A DNA stretch of 64,000 bases from positions 831,866-895,865 of the forward strand of contig WION01000010.1 of the NCBI GenBank assembly GCA_015039365.1, read 5' to 3'. This document shows positions 32,295 through 43,500 of the stretch, piece by piece. Every line of letters begins with the position of its first letter. Within the stretch, counting starts at the first letter, position 1. The notes below the pieces were generated by a model. It did no database searches. It was not told where the DNA came from and saw nothing but the letters and a program-made list of their open reading frames with translations. This DNA is from Amanita rubescens. Lineage: Eukaryota; Basidiomycota; Agaricomycetes; Agaricales; Amanitaceae. The translations under genes and the position numbers were made by a program.

Positions 32295-33173
32295 TCATGC
32301 AGTGGCAGTACTACGGTATTCAGGGCAGGGAAAACGGTGACACTGCGCTACTAAAAGTTTTCTGAACCCCTCAAGGTACAAAACTATACGTCTGCGATTT
32401 GCAAGAGTCATTATATCCTCATAAGGTTTAGGGACTCGCGCCTTGTGACGATAGACAACCGTCTGTGTCGCAGGCTTCTCCCCCAAACGAACTGCGCGAT
32501 CCAGTTCTGTTGTAACTTTGATCTTGTAAAATGTAGGGATGATTTGCTCGGCCGTCGTAATCCCCAAAACAACCTGCTCCTCCAACTCTGGCATCTCTGC
32601 GATGATTTCAATTTCCTTTGCCGTCCTAGTCCCCAAAATAACCTGCTCCTCCAACTTGGACCTGGTTCCTGCCTTCTTATTCTGTTGAAATACTGCAATT
32701 GCCGTCGCTATCAAATGCGCTTCTGGGTCAGAGACCTTGATAGCTGTCTTGTTATGTTGGAGAATGAGCATTGTTGGGTATGTCCCACTTCCGCGTTTGA
32801 CTTTAACATTGACAATTGTAACAGCAGATTCATTGCGCACGGTCATTCGTATCTGGGTGCCCTCCGAAACGAAGGTACTTGTCCCATGACTTCGATCTTG
32901 ATATTTCATGAACTGCAGTAGTTGGCCCAGAAATTCATTGAATCTCCATTCGGCTTCAATAGGGCTAGCATTCATGTCTTCTCTGGCGTGTTCGACCTTA
33001 AAAGCCAGCCCGAACGAAGAATTTCTGAATTTCTTGGGGATAACAATTTCTTCTTTCTCGATAAAGCCCGGAAAGCCAGAGTAATCTGGAAGAGGACCTT
33101 CAAAGAACGTGTCCTGGTCCTGGTCTTGAACGACGATGTTAAAAGCGTCCAGATCTGCTGATGTCCAGTCCAT
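32295..33173 (-). CDS. Unknown basidiomycete-type protein, 292 aa
   Basis: The open minus frame reaches up to 33350. I chose the ATG at 33173 (MDWTSADLDAFNIVVQDQDQ) because earlier codons look non-coding; 33215 is another option. Ordered features are an acidic start, FNEFLGQLLQFMKYQDRSHG, a strand-rich middle (TFVSEGTQIRMTVRNESAV), DPEAHLIATAIAVFQQNKK, and IIPTFYKIKVTTELDRAV. I believe similar proteins occur widely in Agaricomycetes without known function. A 69-bp stretch is duplicated in tandem (about 32551-32690), giving two LEEQV-[IV]-LG-x-x-TA-[KE] repeats 23 residues apart just before the PTFYKI block. No signal peptide or membrane segment is visible. Confidence 0.6.
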   Translation of the reverse strand: MDWTSADLDAFNIVVQDQDQDTFFEGPLPDYSGFPGFIEKEEIVIPKKFRNSSFGLAFKVEHAREDMNASPIEAEWRFNEFLGQLLQFMKYQDRSHGTSTFVSEGTQIRMTVRNESAVTIVNVKVKRGSGTYPTMLILQHNKTAIKVSDPEAHLIATAIAVFQQNKKAGTRSKLEEQVILGTRTAKEIEIIAEMPELEEQVVLGITTAEQIIPTFYKIKVTTELDRAVRLGEKPATQTVVYRHKARVPKPYEDIMTLANRRRIVLYLEGFRKLLVAQCHRFPCPEYRSTATA

Positions 33174-33989
33174 TTTCGTCGAATCTTTATCTAACGAAGA
33201 AGTTGATACTAGCATTATAGAGCAAAGTGGTAAGCCATACGGTCTTAGATGATGTCGTATTGGAAGGAAGTGAGACTTGCCCCTATGCAACGCCCAAGAT
33301 GAAACAAAAAGTGGAGTAGGCACACGTGGCAAGTCATAAATATGCGACACCTACGGTAAGCCTTCTAGCTGCCTTTCTGAGCCCATTACATCTCCCTGCA
33401 GCCTGACTGCGCAAGTTGTCGTCATAACTTGCACCCGAGCTATTCCCTAGGTATGGCCGGGATCGCAGCGACGGTGTTGGGTTTACGGTCACCAGTGGAC
33501 CTGAATTTCATTGGTAGAAGTGGCACTAATTGACTGGCGACTAGCTGTAGAGACTCGTGCAAAATTGCTACTAGAACCTTGCAAATGGCAAACTTCGAAA
33601 CGTTTCTCCACGTCTACTAAGTTTCCTCGCTCATCCTTTCGATCCCCAAGAGCAATCTGTTGTCAGTTGGTACCTCTGAGCGCTCACAGGTCCGCTCTAC
33701 TTTCCGCTATAGCTGTTCCGACAACTGTGTCTTCCATGTATGTAGTAATTGACTCATTCTTTTACGCCGTACAGTTTTTGGTGGGCATCCATACCTTGAT
33801 TTTTCTACTAGCATTCCGTCCTGCAGCTGCGGTCTCCTGCAAATGTCTGGCGAGGAGCCGAACGCCCCGCGACGGATCGCTAGCACATAAGTCAAAGTAC
33901 AAGTATAGCGTACAAAATGAGTAAACGGACGATAAGGTGCTCAGATGCCCAACAGCACATTCGATATGAAATATGAACCACCTGCGCAA
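33174..33989. other. Intergenic; no gene seen
   Basis: A + frame at 33511-33924 lacks motifs. It has a hydrophobic stretch (FYAVQFLVGIHTLIFLLAF), but nothing supports expression. Confidence 0.4.
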
Positions 33990-34372
33990 CGATAACCTTC
34001 ATAGCCGGCCTCAACTTTTGCTGGATCTGAGCCTCTCGTTGCTTGCGTTCCTCTTATTTCTTCTGCTCCCTTAGTTTTCTTTCAGCAAGCTCTCGCACTC
34101 GCTCAGTGGCTGCCAGTTCTTTAGCCTTCTGTTTTTCGTATTCTTTGCGCAAGCGTCCTCTCTCGGCCTCATCCCTGGCTCGCTTCTGCCATCTGCTGCT
34201 CCTCTAGCTCTCTCTTTTGTGCTGCCAACTTCTCTTCTTTCCGCTTCGCTTCTTCCATATTCCTTTTCAAGGCTGCTTCTGCGTCCGCACTCTCTTCCTT
34301 TCTCTTTGCAGCTTTGGGCTCTTTCCAGATCTCATCCATCAATGCATCACTTTCGAGACTTTCACGAGGTCA
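33990..34372 (-). pseudogene. Relic of a highly charged coiled-coil protein
   Basis: The minus strand reads continuously as a Glu/Lys/Ala-rich heptad-like helix: LMDEIWKEPKAAKRKEESAD, ALKRNMEEAKRKEEKLAAQK and RELEEQQMAEAS. After a frame change comes RLRKEYEKQKAKELAATERV, then a stop inside the KLREQKK-EERKQREAQIQQK segment. There is no start codon and two inactivating changes, so this is a fragment of a larger coiled-coil gene. The parent is not in the window. Confidence 0.55.
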
Positions 34373-34571
34373 GCATACGGTGTGGATCCGCTGATGTTTC
34401 AAGGCACGCTTTGATCCGGGCGACAATGGTATTTGTATATCTTTGTTCCACGAGTTCCCTGCGGAATGAGGACCTGTCCTGGGGCCTGGGCTGGGCCTCC
34501 GAACCAGTGCACATTATCATGGTCGGCGTACAAATCCCCGTGCATCTTCTTACATCCCCAACCTCAAAGTA

Positions 34572-36218
34572 ATGAACCAACCGCAACGCCCTGGCTCACG
34601 GCGCGCACGGCTTTCGAGGAACTCTATTTTACAGCGGCCCGGGGAATTCTTCTGGCAAGCTCACAACTTCCAAATCGAAGACTCTCGTTTCTACGATGCC
34701 AGCCAGAATGTCCATTATCACGATCGCAAAGGTAAGACAAGCGAGTTTACTCTTTGAGTTTTATATTCGTTCTGATTGCGGGTCATACTAGTAGAGATTG
34801 AGCGTCTTCAACAATACGTTTCGGAAGGAGCACTTCACGATTCCAGGGAACGTTCTCCTCAACCCACGTGTCATCCCAATACCCGTCAGGAGGTTTTGAA
34901 GATAATCACGGATTGGGTTAAAGATTCACACCCGCGCCAGCGTATCCTATGGTTAAACGGTCCCGCAGGAGCCGGAAAATCCGCCATCGCCCAAACAATC
35001 GCTGAACGCTGCTCAAATAAGCAGTTGGCAGCGTCCTTTTTCTTTCTTAGGAACAGCATAGACAGAGGTTCCGCAACTCTTTTGTTCACCACATTGGCCT
35101 GGCAACTTGGAAAGAACATACCTGAAATCCTTCCCTACCTTGAATCGGCCGTGGAGGAGGAACCTCTTCTTCCCACCAAATCCATTGATATCCAGTTCGA
35201 TCGCCTCATCATACAGCCGTTCCAGAAACTTCTGCACGATAAACCTGACTTTCGCCCAACAAAGGTCCTCGTCATAATCGATGGGGTGGATGAATGTGCA
35301 CCTGATCAAGACCAGTTACAGCTCCTGGGACTCATTGGCAATGCACTATCGAACGCACAGATCCCATTACGTTTCCTGATGTGCAGCAGAGCAGAGGCAC
35401 ACATTAAAGAAACTTTTGGATTAGAAGTTGTCGCAAAAATTACTAATCAAATAACATTGGACCACCGTTTCTCTCCCGATGTCGATATTCGAAGATACCT
35501 CGAGGAAGAATTCGCTCGGATCTATACCGAGCGAAAACCTTCGTCATTCACATGGCCACCATACGGTGCAATTGACCAACTGGTCTCAAAATCATCCGGG
35601 CTTTTCATATATCCTTCTACTGTGGTCAAGTTTGTCGGTGACATAGACAGTAATCCCAGAACACAACTGAATATCGTGCTGAAGACCTGTCGCCCACCCG
35701 GCTTTTCTTCGCCATTTGCGGAGCTGGACCAGCTTTATATTCAGATACTTTCACAACAACCAGATACTAGACTGCTGAGGGATCTATTCGCATTGATCAT
35801 CGCCTTGGGTGAACCGGACATCGGATTTGTCTGTCGGCGACTCCTGATCAGCGAGGATGAACTGAAGCGCAAGTTACGCAGGCTTCATTCCCTCGTTCGG
35901 ATTTCAGAATCGGTCATCGACACGTTTCATCTTTCCCTCCACGATTTTTTCTGCGACAAGAAGCGTGCAGGGAAGTACTTTATACACCCTGTGCGGGTCG
36001 CATGCGTGCGGTTACCAGACACCACACGTCCGGGGATGCAGACAGCGGGTATGGTGGCGTTGGGGGGTGTGGGAGTCATTCTGGCATTAACAGGTGTGGG
36101 AGTCGTTCTGGCAGCGCTTGGAATGCCGGCCTACTGGTACTTAAGGAGTAGGAGTAGGCCTCCAAACTACCAACAGCCTATTATTCCATCTCACTCGTTC
36201 TATAACCCCCCAACTTGA
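34572..36218 (+). CDS. NACHT-domain NTPase copy 3, 527 aa
   Basis: Exons 34572-34731 and 34795-36218. The intron has the best donor of the array (GTAAGA). The leader has EFFWQAHNFQIEDSRFYDAS, then IERLQQYVSEGALHDS. The P-loop GPAGAGKS, Walker B VLVIIDGVDECAPD, FLMCSRAEAHIKE and the FHLSLHDFFCDKKRAGKYF block are all intact. The C-terminus is unlike the others: a Gly/Val-rich hydrophobic stretch with a doubled GVGVILALTGVGVVLAALG pattern, then YWYLRSRSRPP and a Pro-rich tail. It could form one long membrane helix. It belongs with copies 1 and 2 rather than 4-7 by its short tail. No monooxygenase relic follows it. Confidence 0.85.
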
Positions 36219-36710
36219 AGCTCGTGTACTCGAGGTCCTCTCTGTTTAACACGTTGCTACCCCTGCAATATCTCGTCACGTTATGCATTATGGCTAATAT
36301 GCTCACTTTCCCACCAAAGTTTACTCTTATGCTTTGCTCTACGTAGTACGTCGCTATGAATGTGACCTATTTCACTCCTTGGCTAAGCTATCTCGCTGCT
36401 CTGTCCTCAACCAACGAAATCTACTATATTTCTCCAGGTTCCTGCTATCCCTTTTCATAGCGTTTGGTAGGGGAATTGGGGATTTTCCGTAACCCGTCGC
36501 ACTGCTTTTTTTTCGCTAATCCCACGACTTGACTGAACACTTGTTTACAAAATTCCGCTTACGTCAACTCTTCTGGCTTACTGTTCTGTTCCGAAAAAGG
36601 CAATAAAGTAATAAACGAGCAATGTACGGCGCTTCGCTCGGACTGGGGCCTCCGTCTCACCCCATCAGCTCGTAGATGGGATTCCTTGAAGCACAATTTG
36701 CTTACAGCAC
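36219..36710. other. Intergenic; contains a decayed first part of copy 4's leader
   Basis: From 36676 the DNA resembles the region coding the first residues of copies 6 and 7 (ATGGGATCC-like start), but a small deletion puts it out of frame. Copy 4 must therefore start at the later ATG 36711. Nothing else is seen. Confidence 0.5.
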
Positions 36711-38515
36711 ATGCGGCCACACTCAAATAGCGGGGTTGAAATACAACCTATCACAGGACTCTTTCCAGGCTCTCACGACATCCAAATCAACAACTCCCAG
36801 CTTAATGACTTCAGTCAGATTGTCTATTACCCCAAGGAGGGGACATGTGAATGCCATTTGCCCTTCGTATTCTATGGTTCTGATTGCGAGCCATAGATCT
36901 TGAGTACCTTCAAAAGCATATCTCGGAAGATGCACTTCATGATTCGATGGCACGTTTCCCTCCGCCCAGGTGCCATCCCCAAACCCGTGAAAAGGTCTTG
37001 AAAATGATTACGGATTGGGTTAAGAACCCACATGCGCGCCAGCGTATCATATGGTTAAACGGCCCCGCAGGAGCCGGGAAATCCGCCATTGCCCAAACGA
37101 TTTCCGGGCACTGCTCCGACGAGCAATTAGCAGCGTCGTTTTTCTTTCTTAGAAACAGCTCGGACCGAGGTACTGCAATGCGCTTATTCACAACGTTGGC
37201 CTGGCAACTCGCAAATAACATACCTGAACTGCTTTCCTACATTGAATCGGCCATCAAGACAGAGCCTCTCTTTCCCACCAAATCCATTGATATCCACTTC
37301 AACCGTCTCATAATACAGCCATTACAAGAACTTTTACGTGACAAACCTGACTTTTCCCCACAAAAGTCCCTGGTCGTAATCGACGGTGTAGACGAATGCG
37401 CGCCTGATCGAGACCAGATACTCTTTCTGAGGTTCATCGGCGATGCACTCTCAAAGATACATATCCCATTACGTTTCCTGATATGCAGCAGACCAGAACC
37501 CCACATTCAAGAAGCGTTCGAATCGCAGGTCATGACCGGGATCACCCATGCAGTTTCATTAAACGATCAGTTCGAGCCAGATAATGACATTCGAAGATAT
37601 CTGATCGACGAATTCGCTCGTATCTGTGCGGAACGCAAACTTTTCAAGTTGTCATTTGGATGGCCACCGGGTAGGACGATCAACCAGCTAGTTTCGAAAT
37701 CATCCGGACAGTTCATATACGCCTCTACTGTAATCAAGTTCGTCGACGACATGTATGATGATCCCAGAAGACGACTTGACATCGTATTGAAGACCCATCC
37801 AGTTAACTCTGCGTCACCATTTGCAGAGTTGGACCAACTTTATATCCAGATACTTTCGCAACAGCCAAACATCAGGCTGTTGCGAGATCTATTCACACTG
37901 ATTATCGCTTTTCGTAACCCAAAAATCCAATTCGTCTGTCGACGACTTCGGATCAGAGAAGAGGAACTCAAGCGCAAGTTACTCAGGCTACGTTCGCTTG
38001 TTCGTATTTCACACCGTGATATGATGACGTATCATCTATCCCTACATGACTTCTTTCTCGATGAGAAGCGTGCAGGGAAGTACTTTATACATCCGATTCG
38101 GGTTACCTTTTTGCGGCTACCAAAAATTATGAGTTCGGCGCGGGGAACCATAATTACGCTCCTCATGATATTTCCGCAACTTGTCGGGTTTTGGGCCTTT
38201 GCTGCATTGGTCTATGGAACAGAGTCAAAGCAAAGAACTAGTAATCTTCCCGTTACGCCAGGAATTCTATTCTTCTTCCTGATCCAATCTGCCGCGATGA
38301 ATTATCTTACCCTTGTTAATGTCTTACCTGCCTATTTGATCATGATTTTCTTCTTAAACTCTCTTGCATATTGCATATATTGCATGGGAAGGACCCGTTG
38401 GATGATCGGCTTGAGGAGCGAGGGCTTCAAGTCCACCCTATTGTACGCCATCCTGTTTTCCTCGCACATCACTACCCTCTATCTCATTTACCAACTTGTC
38501 TTCCCCCCAAGTTGA
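36711..38515 (+). CDS. NACHT-domain NTPase copy 4, multi-membrane C-terminus, 584 aa
   Basis: Exons 36711-36846 and 36897-38515. The start at 36711 (MRPHSNSGVEIQPITG) is shorter than in copies 6 and 7. The leader GLFPGSHDIQINNSQLNDFS is followed by LEYLQKHISEDALHDSMARF. P-loop GPAGAGKS, Walker B VVIDGVDECAPD, FLICSRPEPHIQE and YHLSLHDFFLDEKRAGKYF are intact. After LPKIMSSARG come three hydrophobic clusters: TLLMIFPQLVGFWAFAALV; FFLIQSAAMNYLTLVNVLPA with ILIMIFFLN-type sequence after it; and LLYAILFSSHITTLYLIYQL. That suggests a polytopic anchor of about four helices. The effector role of this anchor is unknown. A monooxygenase relic lies 225 bp downstream in convergent orientation. Confidence 0.87.
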
Positions 38516-38739
38516 GCTTAGAGCTATATACCTTACCGTAAATGTAATCTATTTCACTATTTGCTAGAATGATCCAATTCCCATAACTCAAAAATAAATA
38601 TGACAGAGACGTAGTAACGAACGAAGTATGATGTGTGCTATATATGACTGTACAGTTTACGATGGTATGTACGAGCTAGCACTGCATGCGTGCCAATCTC
38701 CAATCCCAAGAATAACGCTAGTGCACACCTCGCACCACT

Positions 38740-39080
38740 GCTAAGTACTGGATGCCGATATTGACTTTGGGAGCAACAGTATGCACGTGGAGCTGGTCAT
38801 GCGCAAAATGCGAGGGAGGACAAGTAAACGTTACATCGGCTATGACCATCTGTGACAAGTCCTTGTCGTCAACGGACGCGCCGTCAGGGTCTGTTTGACG
38901 AGTTGACGAACGGCGAAGCGCGAACCGTCTGCACCTATGACGTATTTCGTCTTCATCTTTACCGACGAATAGTCAGTCACCTCTGAACGCAGGAGTGACA
39001 CCTGGTACCTTGCCGCTGGCAGCGATGAGGTCAATAGACTCTTCAGCTTGAGCCTCCAGACAGGCATACAAAACCTATTC
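38740..39080 (-). pseudogene. Fragment of the FAD monooxygenase
   Basis: The minus-strand translation contains MKTKYVIGADGSRFAVRQLV, matching the DG-motif region of the gene at 25297-26698, followed by a frameshifted piece of the next domain (the region of the VADVTFTSPP- and VHTVDSK-like segments near 38780-38850). Both ends of the gene are missing. It sits where the intact gene sits relative to NACHT copy 2. Confidence 0.8.
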
Positions 39081-39512
39081 CTCCAGGAGACAATAGCGCC
39101 ACGAGCACGATCTATACGCCCACATCCGCCCCTTCAGTGAGCTTTTCAATTCAGCCACGTCACACGTTCAAACGTTCAACCGGGAGTCGATGGAGTTTTA
39201 CATTACACAACATAAGTTCCTCTGAGACTCGAAAGGCCTCTTTCTTACCAGGCACAGTACAGGTAAGCACGCGGTTTCCGAGGGTTTCCGTCTACAACGT
39301 TCACTTCCCTGATTTCCCCATCGCCATCCCCTAAACACTAGCATCGAATAGATCTGAAGGTGGCTCAATCGGCATCCAGTATGGTTGTTGTTCGTTTCAG
39401 AAGCCTGAGGCTAATTGCAGCCTTGTACGGTACCAATAGCGTCGAAAACATGAACACACAACCGTGCCAGACTAACACAGCCTGAGCCCAACATCCTACA
39501 TCCTGCAAATGA
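39081..39512. other. Intergenic; promoter side of NACHT copy 5
   Basis: Includes the conserved upstream word AATAGCGTCGAAAACATGA (about 39435), also seen before copies 6 and 7 and, decayed, before the gene at 48681. It may be part of the shared NACHT promoter. Confidence 0.45.
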
Positions 39513-41110
39513 ATGGGATCCAAGCACAACACTCCGGCTGGCAATGGCTTACAGCATAGGCGACCGCATCCAAATAGCGAGGCTGCTACACAATCTACGG
39601 GACTCTTCTCAGGCTCTCACCACTTCCAAATCAACAACTGCCATCTTAATGACTTTAGTCGGTACGCCAAGGAAGGGACATGTGAATGCCGTTTGCCCTT
39701 TGGAGTCTATGATCACCTTTCTAATTGCGATTCATAGGTCTCGAGTACCTTCAAAAGTACATTTCGGAAGGTGCACTTCATGATTCCATGGCACGTTTTC
39801 CTCCACCCAGGTGCCATCCCCAAACCCGTGAAAAGGTCTTGAAGATAATCACGGATTGGGTTAAGAATCCACACGCGCGGCAGCGTATCATATGGTTAAA
39901 CGGCCCCGCAGGAGCCGGGAAATCTGCCATTGCACAAACGATTGCTGGGCGCTGCTCGGGCGAGCAATTAGCAGCGTCATTTTTCTTTTTTAGAAACAGC
40001 TCGGACCGAGGTACTGCGACGCGCTTATTCACAACGTTAGCCTGGCAACTTGCAAAGAACATACCTGAATTGCTTCCCTACATTGAATCGGCAGTCGAGA
40101 CGGAACCTCTCTTTCCCACCAAATCCATTGATATCCACTTCGATCTTCTCATAATACAGCCATTCCAAGAACTTTTACGTGACAAACCAAACTTTTGTCC
40201 ACAAAAGTCCCTGGTCGTAATCGACGGTGTAGACGAATGCGCGTCTGATCGAGACCAGATGCTTTTCCTGAGGCTCATCGGGGAGGCACTTTCAAAGATA
40301 CATACCCCATTACGTTTCCTGATATGCAGCAGACCAGAAGCCCACATTCAAGCAACGTTTGAATCAAAAGTCATGACTGGGATCACCCATACAATTTCGT
40401 TAAACGATCGGTTCGAACCAGATGATGACATTCGAAAATATCTGAAGGACGAATTCGCTCGTATCTGTGTGGAGCACAAACGTTTCAAGTTATCACCTGG
40501 ATGGCCACCGGGTAAGGCGATCGACCAACTAGTCTTGAAATCGTCCGGGCAGTTCATATACGCCTCTACTGTGGTCAAGTTTGTCGACGACATATATGAT
40601 GATCCCAAAGAACGACTTGAGATTGTGTTGAACACCCGTCCAGTTAACTCTGAATCGCCGTTTGCAGAGCAAGACCAGCTTTATACCCAGATACTTTCGC
40701 AACAACCAAACGTCAGGCTGTTGCGAGATCTATTCACCCTGATTATCGCCTTGCGCGAACCAAAAATGAAATTCGTCTGTCGACGACTCCGGATCAGGGA
40801 AGAGCAATTAGAGCGCAAGTTACTCAGGCTACGTTCGCTCGTTCGTATTTCATACGGAGGTGAAATTACGACGTATCATCTATCCCTACATGACTTCTTT
40901 CTGGATAGGAAGCGTGCGGGGAAGTACTTTATACATCCGATTCGGGTTACCTTTGTGCGACTACCAAAAATAATGAGTGCAGCGAGGGGACCCGTAATCA
41001 CGATGCTCATTGTGCCTCCGATACTTTTTGGGTTTTGGGCCTTTGTCACTCTTGTGTATGGAATAGTTTGTCGCATTGATGTATGGAATAAAGTCAAAGG
41101 GGAGAACTAG
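39513..41110 (+). CDS. NACHT-domain NTPase copy 5, truncated C-terminus, 513 aa
   Basis: Exons 39513-39681 and 39738-41110. The leader GLFSGSHHFQINNCHLNDFS, P-loop GPAGAGKS, Walker B VVIDGVDECASD and the YHLSLHDFFLDRKRAGKYF block are intact. Compared with copies 4, 6 and 7, about 25 extra bases at 41060-41084, ending in a second TATGGAATA, shift the frame after LVYGI. A stop follows at 41110 (tail VCRIDVWNKVKGEN). The next 80 bases still resemble the lost coding sequence. The product keeps the NTPase and one hydrophobic segment but loses the remaining membrane helices. It may be expressed as a shortened form. Confidence 0.85.
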
Positions 41111-41398
41111 TCTTCTCGTTACGCCAGGAGTTCTGCTCTTTTTCCTCATCCAATCTGCTGTATTAATGGCTTACACTATTTGATTATGATATTCTTCTCT
41201 TCTTGCCGTAAATGTAATCAATTTCACTGATTGCCAGAATGATCCAAATTATCAAAAAATATGATAGAGACGTAGTAATGAACGAAGTATGATGTGTGTA
41301 AGTAGTAGTCAGCTAGTGCTTCCAAATTATTTGTATATCGACAGTAAGTAATTAAATAACTAAAAAAAACAAACAGAAATGGTATATGTCGTCAGCAG

Positions 41399-42028
41399 TC
41401 AAGTAGACATCCCACGTTTCGACAGCAGATGTTTGCTCCTTGATGCGTATGCTGCAACGGTCTGACGAGTGACCCACCGTGGTTTGCCATTGTTGATGAT
41501 CAAACGATGGGTAGGAAGAAGTGGGTGCGACGCGCCAACCTGTATTGGTCGCCAAAGGTTTTCCGCGGACCATAACCAAATTTGGATTTCGCCGGAGACT
41601 GGCCGATGGACAAAAAGGTCATTGGGAATGGCCTCTCTTAACAATGGTGGCATATCAAGGGAGCTGGTGCCCTCCGACTCAAACCATCCATATATATGCC
41701 CTTTTTGCTCGCGGATTTTACGACTGTTTCGAATGTACGACGAGGGAGGCCGTAGTACTGAAAGTGGAGACGAGATGGCAGGAGATTGCGTTTCCATGAT
41801 CCTAGGAAAGACAGGAGGTAATAGCGTACGTGGCTTTGTGTCTAGCCTGGGCAATGGGGGAGGCAACGATGCGGGCGGAAGCTTCGATTCTATTGTGGGC
41901 AATGCTGAAGGCGCCTCAGGCTGACTCTCCATGGCGTCATCCACTGGGATCAAGAGAGACTCGATTTCTGCGCTCTCGGAGTCATCGATCATCTTTGCAA
42001 CCAACGCATATTTTATAAGGGGAAGCAT
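41399..42028 (-). CDS. Unknown protein with Pro-rich N-terminus, 209 aa
   Basis: Single frame from ATG 42028. The first 100 residues are low-complexity and Pro/Ser/Leu-rich (PPASLPPPLPRLDTKPRTLL). The last 95 look like a compact domain: PNDLFVHRPVSGEIQIWLWS, LWRPIQVGASHPLLPTHRLI, then GKPRWVTRQTVAAYASRSKH. I do not know this family. The strict contrast between a disordered start and a conserved-looking Trp-rich end supports a real gene. It lies between NACHT copies 5 and 6 in opposite orientation. No TATA box was identified. Confidence 0.5.
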   Translation of the reverse strand: MLPLIKYALVAKMIDDSESAEIESLLIPVDDAMESQPEAPSALPTIESKLPPASLPPPLPRLDTKPRTLLPPVFPRIMETQSPAISSPLSVLRPPSSYIRNSRKIREQKGHIYGWFESEGTSSLDMPPLLREAIPNDLFVHRPVSGEIQIWLWSAENLWRPIQVGASHPLLPTHRLIINNGKPRWVTRQTVAAYASRSKHLLSKRGMST

Positions 42029-42253
42029 TGTCGATGGATGGGGATATCTTGGTGAAACAATTAATATGTTGAAAAGTAGTGACTTACGTCAAGGTACTCT
42101 ATATCAGAAATTCGCGCATACAGAGGGAAGCAATATCGATGGATGGGGATTTCCTTCAAACATATTGGTGAAACAGTCAACATGTTGAAACGTAGTGACT
42201 TACGTCAAAGCACAGGTGCCTTCTAACAGGCGGTCGAAGTCGAGGAGACGCCA

Positions 42254-43500
42254 TTGACGTGGAAGTTGACCGTCACGGACCGTCACACTCACCAGCCATC
42301 CTCAGTTTTATCACCAATTCGCATGACCTCAGCCTCCATGCCTGGTTCCTATGCAAGCGGTGCTGCTGCTGCCAGTATCGCTCTGAAAACTGGGACTGGG
42401 ACCGGTATTTTTACTATTTGGCGAGCCGTTCACCCAGAGAAGCGATCGCGGTTATTTGGAGCACACGATGAGCCGGAGGACATCATTCTAGCTCCCAGAT
42501 ATGTCAGTATTGAAGATCCGGACGCAGAAAAAAAGAACGGGATGTTACCTCCATAATCGAAGACGATATCGACCAGAATCCGTTCGCCCCTTCTAAACCT
42601 AAACGAGCGCAAACTAGATGTCAGACCTAAATCATCCCTCAGCCCAAGCAGGACATCCTCGCCCGCTGCTAGGTCCTTGTTACCATCGACCTATTTACAC
42701 CGGGATTCGTTCGAGTTTGCGGTTGACGATGACAGGAGCGACAAAGAGGAAGAGGTCGATTTCTACGACAATGAACCTGACAAGAGTCATTTGCGGATCC
42801 CTTGGAAGAGTTTACGCACAAAAGCATCAAGCGCGCTATTCCTGCCAAAGTCGACGAGGAGAACGGGTGGACGGATTTGATGCATGGGGGTAAAGCTGTC
42901 GGGCCGCGTTCTCGTTGGCTGCCGAGTCTAGAGGGAAGTACGAACGGTTATGCGCCACAAGGGCTGGTCGCGGTCCAGGAGGATGGATCGAAGTCAATGT
43001 CAACGAAGTGAACGACAATAGGAACAGGGAGAAGTAGGAAGAGCCTGAGGTGGTGGAGTCTCGCTGTCTCAAATCCCGACCCTGAAAGTCCCGTGGTCGT
43101 TGGCATCCGCGTCTCCGTTTCCGTTGTTCTAGAGCCAACACGACCAGCAAGATGAGAAGACAAGCCGAAGATCCATATACGCCTGCCCCGACGCGTATGA
43201 GGCGCGCGAACAGGAACCGCAGTTCGTCGCGCGCTGGAAGTCCTGTTACTAGTCCCACCAAGAGCAGTGGAGGTTCTCAATGCCAAGCGATAAGCCCGTC
43301 TGTGTTGCGGATGCGAAGCACGCCGAGTGTGATGACGCCACAGATGGAGAGCGCGTTGCATTTTACGGCTGGTAGGGTTGAGTGCGAGATGGTACAGATC
43401 TGGAATACATTGATTCTCCCCGTTTGAGGGTGCGGTTGACCAAAGCTCGGAGCGCTGAGAGGGCCGAGAAAGGGATGGCGTTTATGGAGCCCGTGCCTCA
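42254..43500 (+). pseudogene. Decayed gene of unknown family
   Basis: Protein-like + strand pieces change frame several times. They are IFTIWRAVHPEKRSRLFGAH (near 42410), FEFAVDDDRSDKEEEVDFYD (near 42715), IPAKVDEENGWTDLMHGGKA (near 42840), DKPVCVADAKHAECDDATDG (near 43290) and YIDSPRLRVRLTKARSAERA (near 43410), ending VPQL before a stop at about 43505. The coding bias and the separating stops show a once-functional gene. I do not recognise the parent. It ends exactly where the segmental duplication begins. Confidence 0.45.

Noticed and set aside
42836..43361. Two long minus frames of 137-141 codons
   Set aside because: Arg/Ser/Thr-rich composition without motifs, opposite the decayed + strand gene. 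Treated as shadows.
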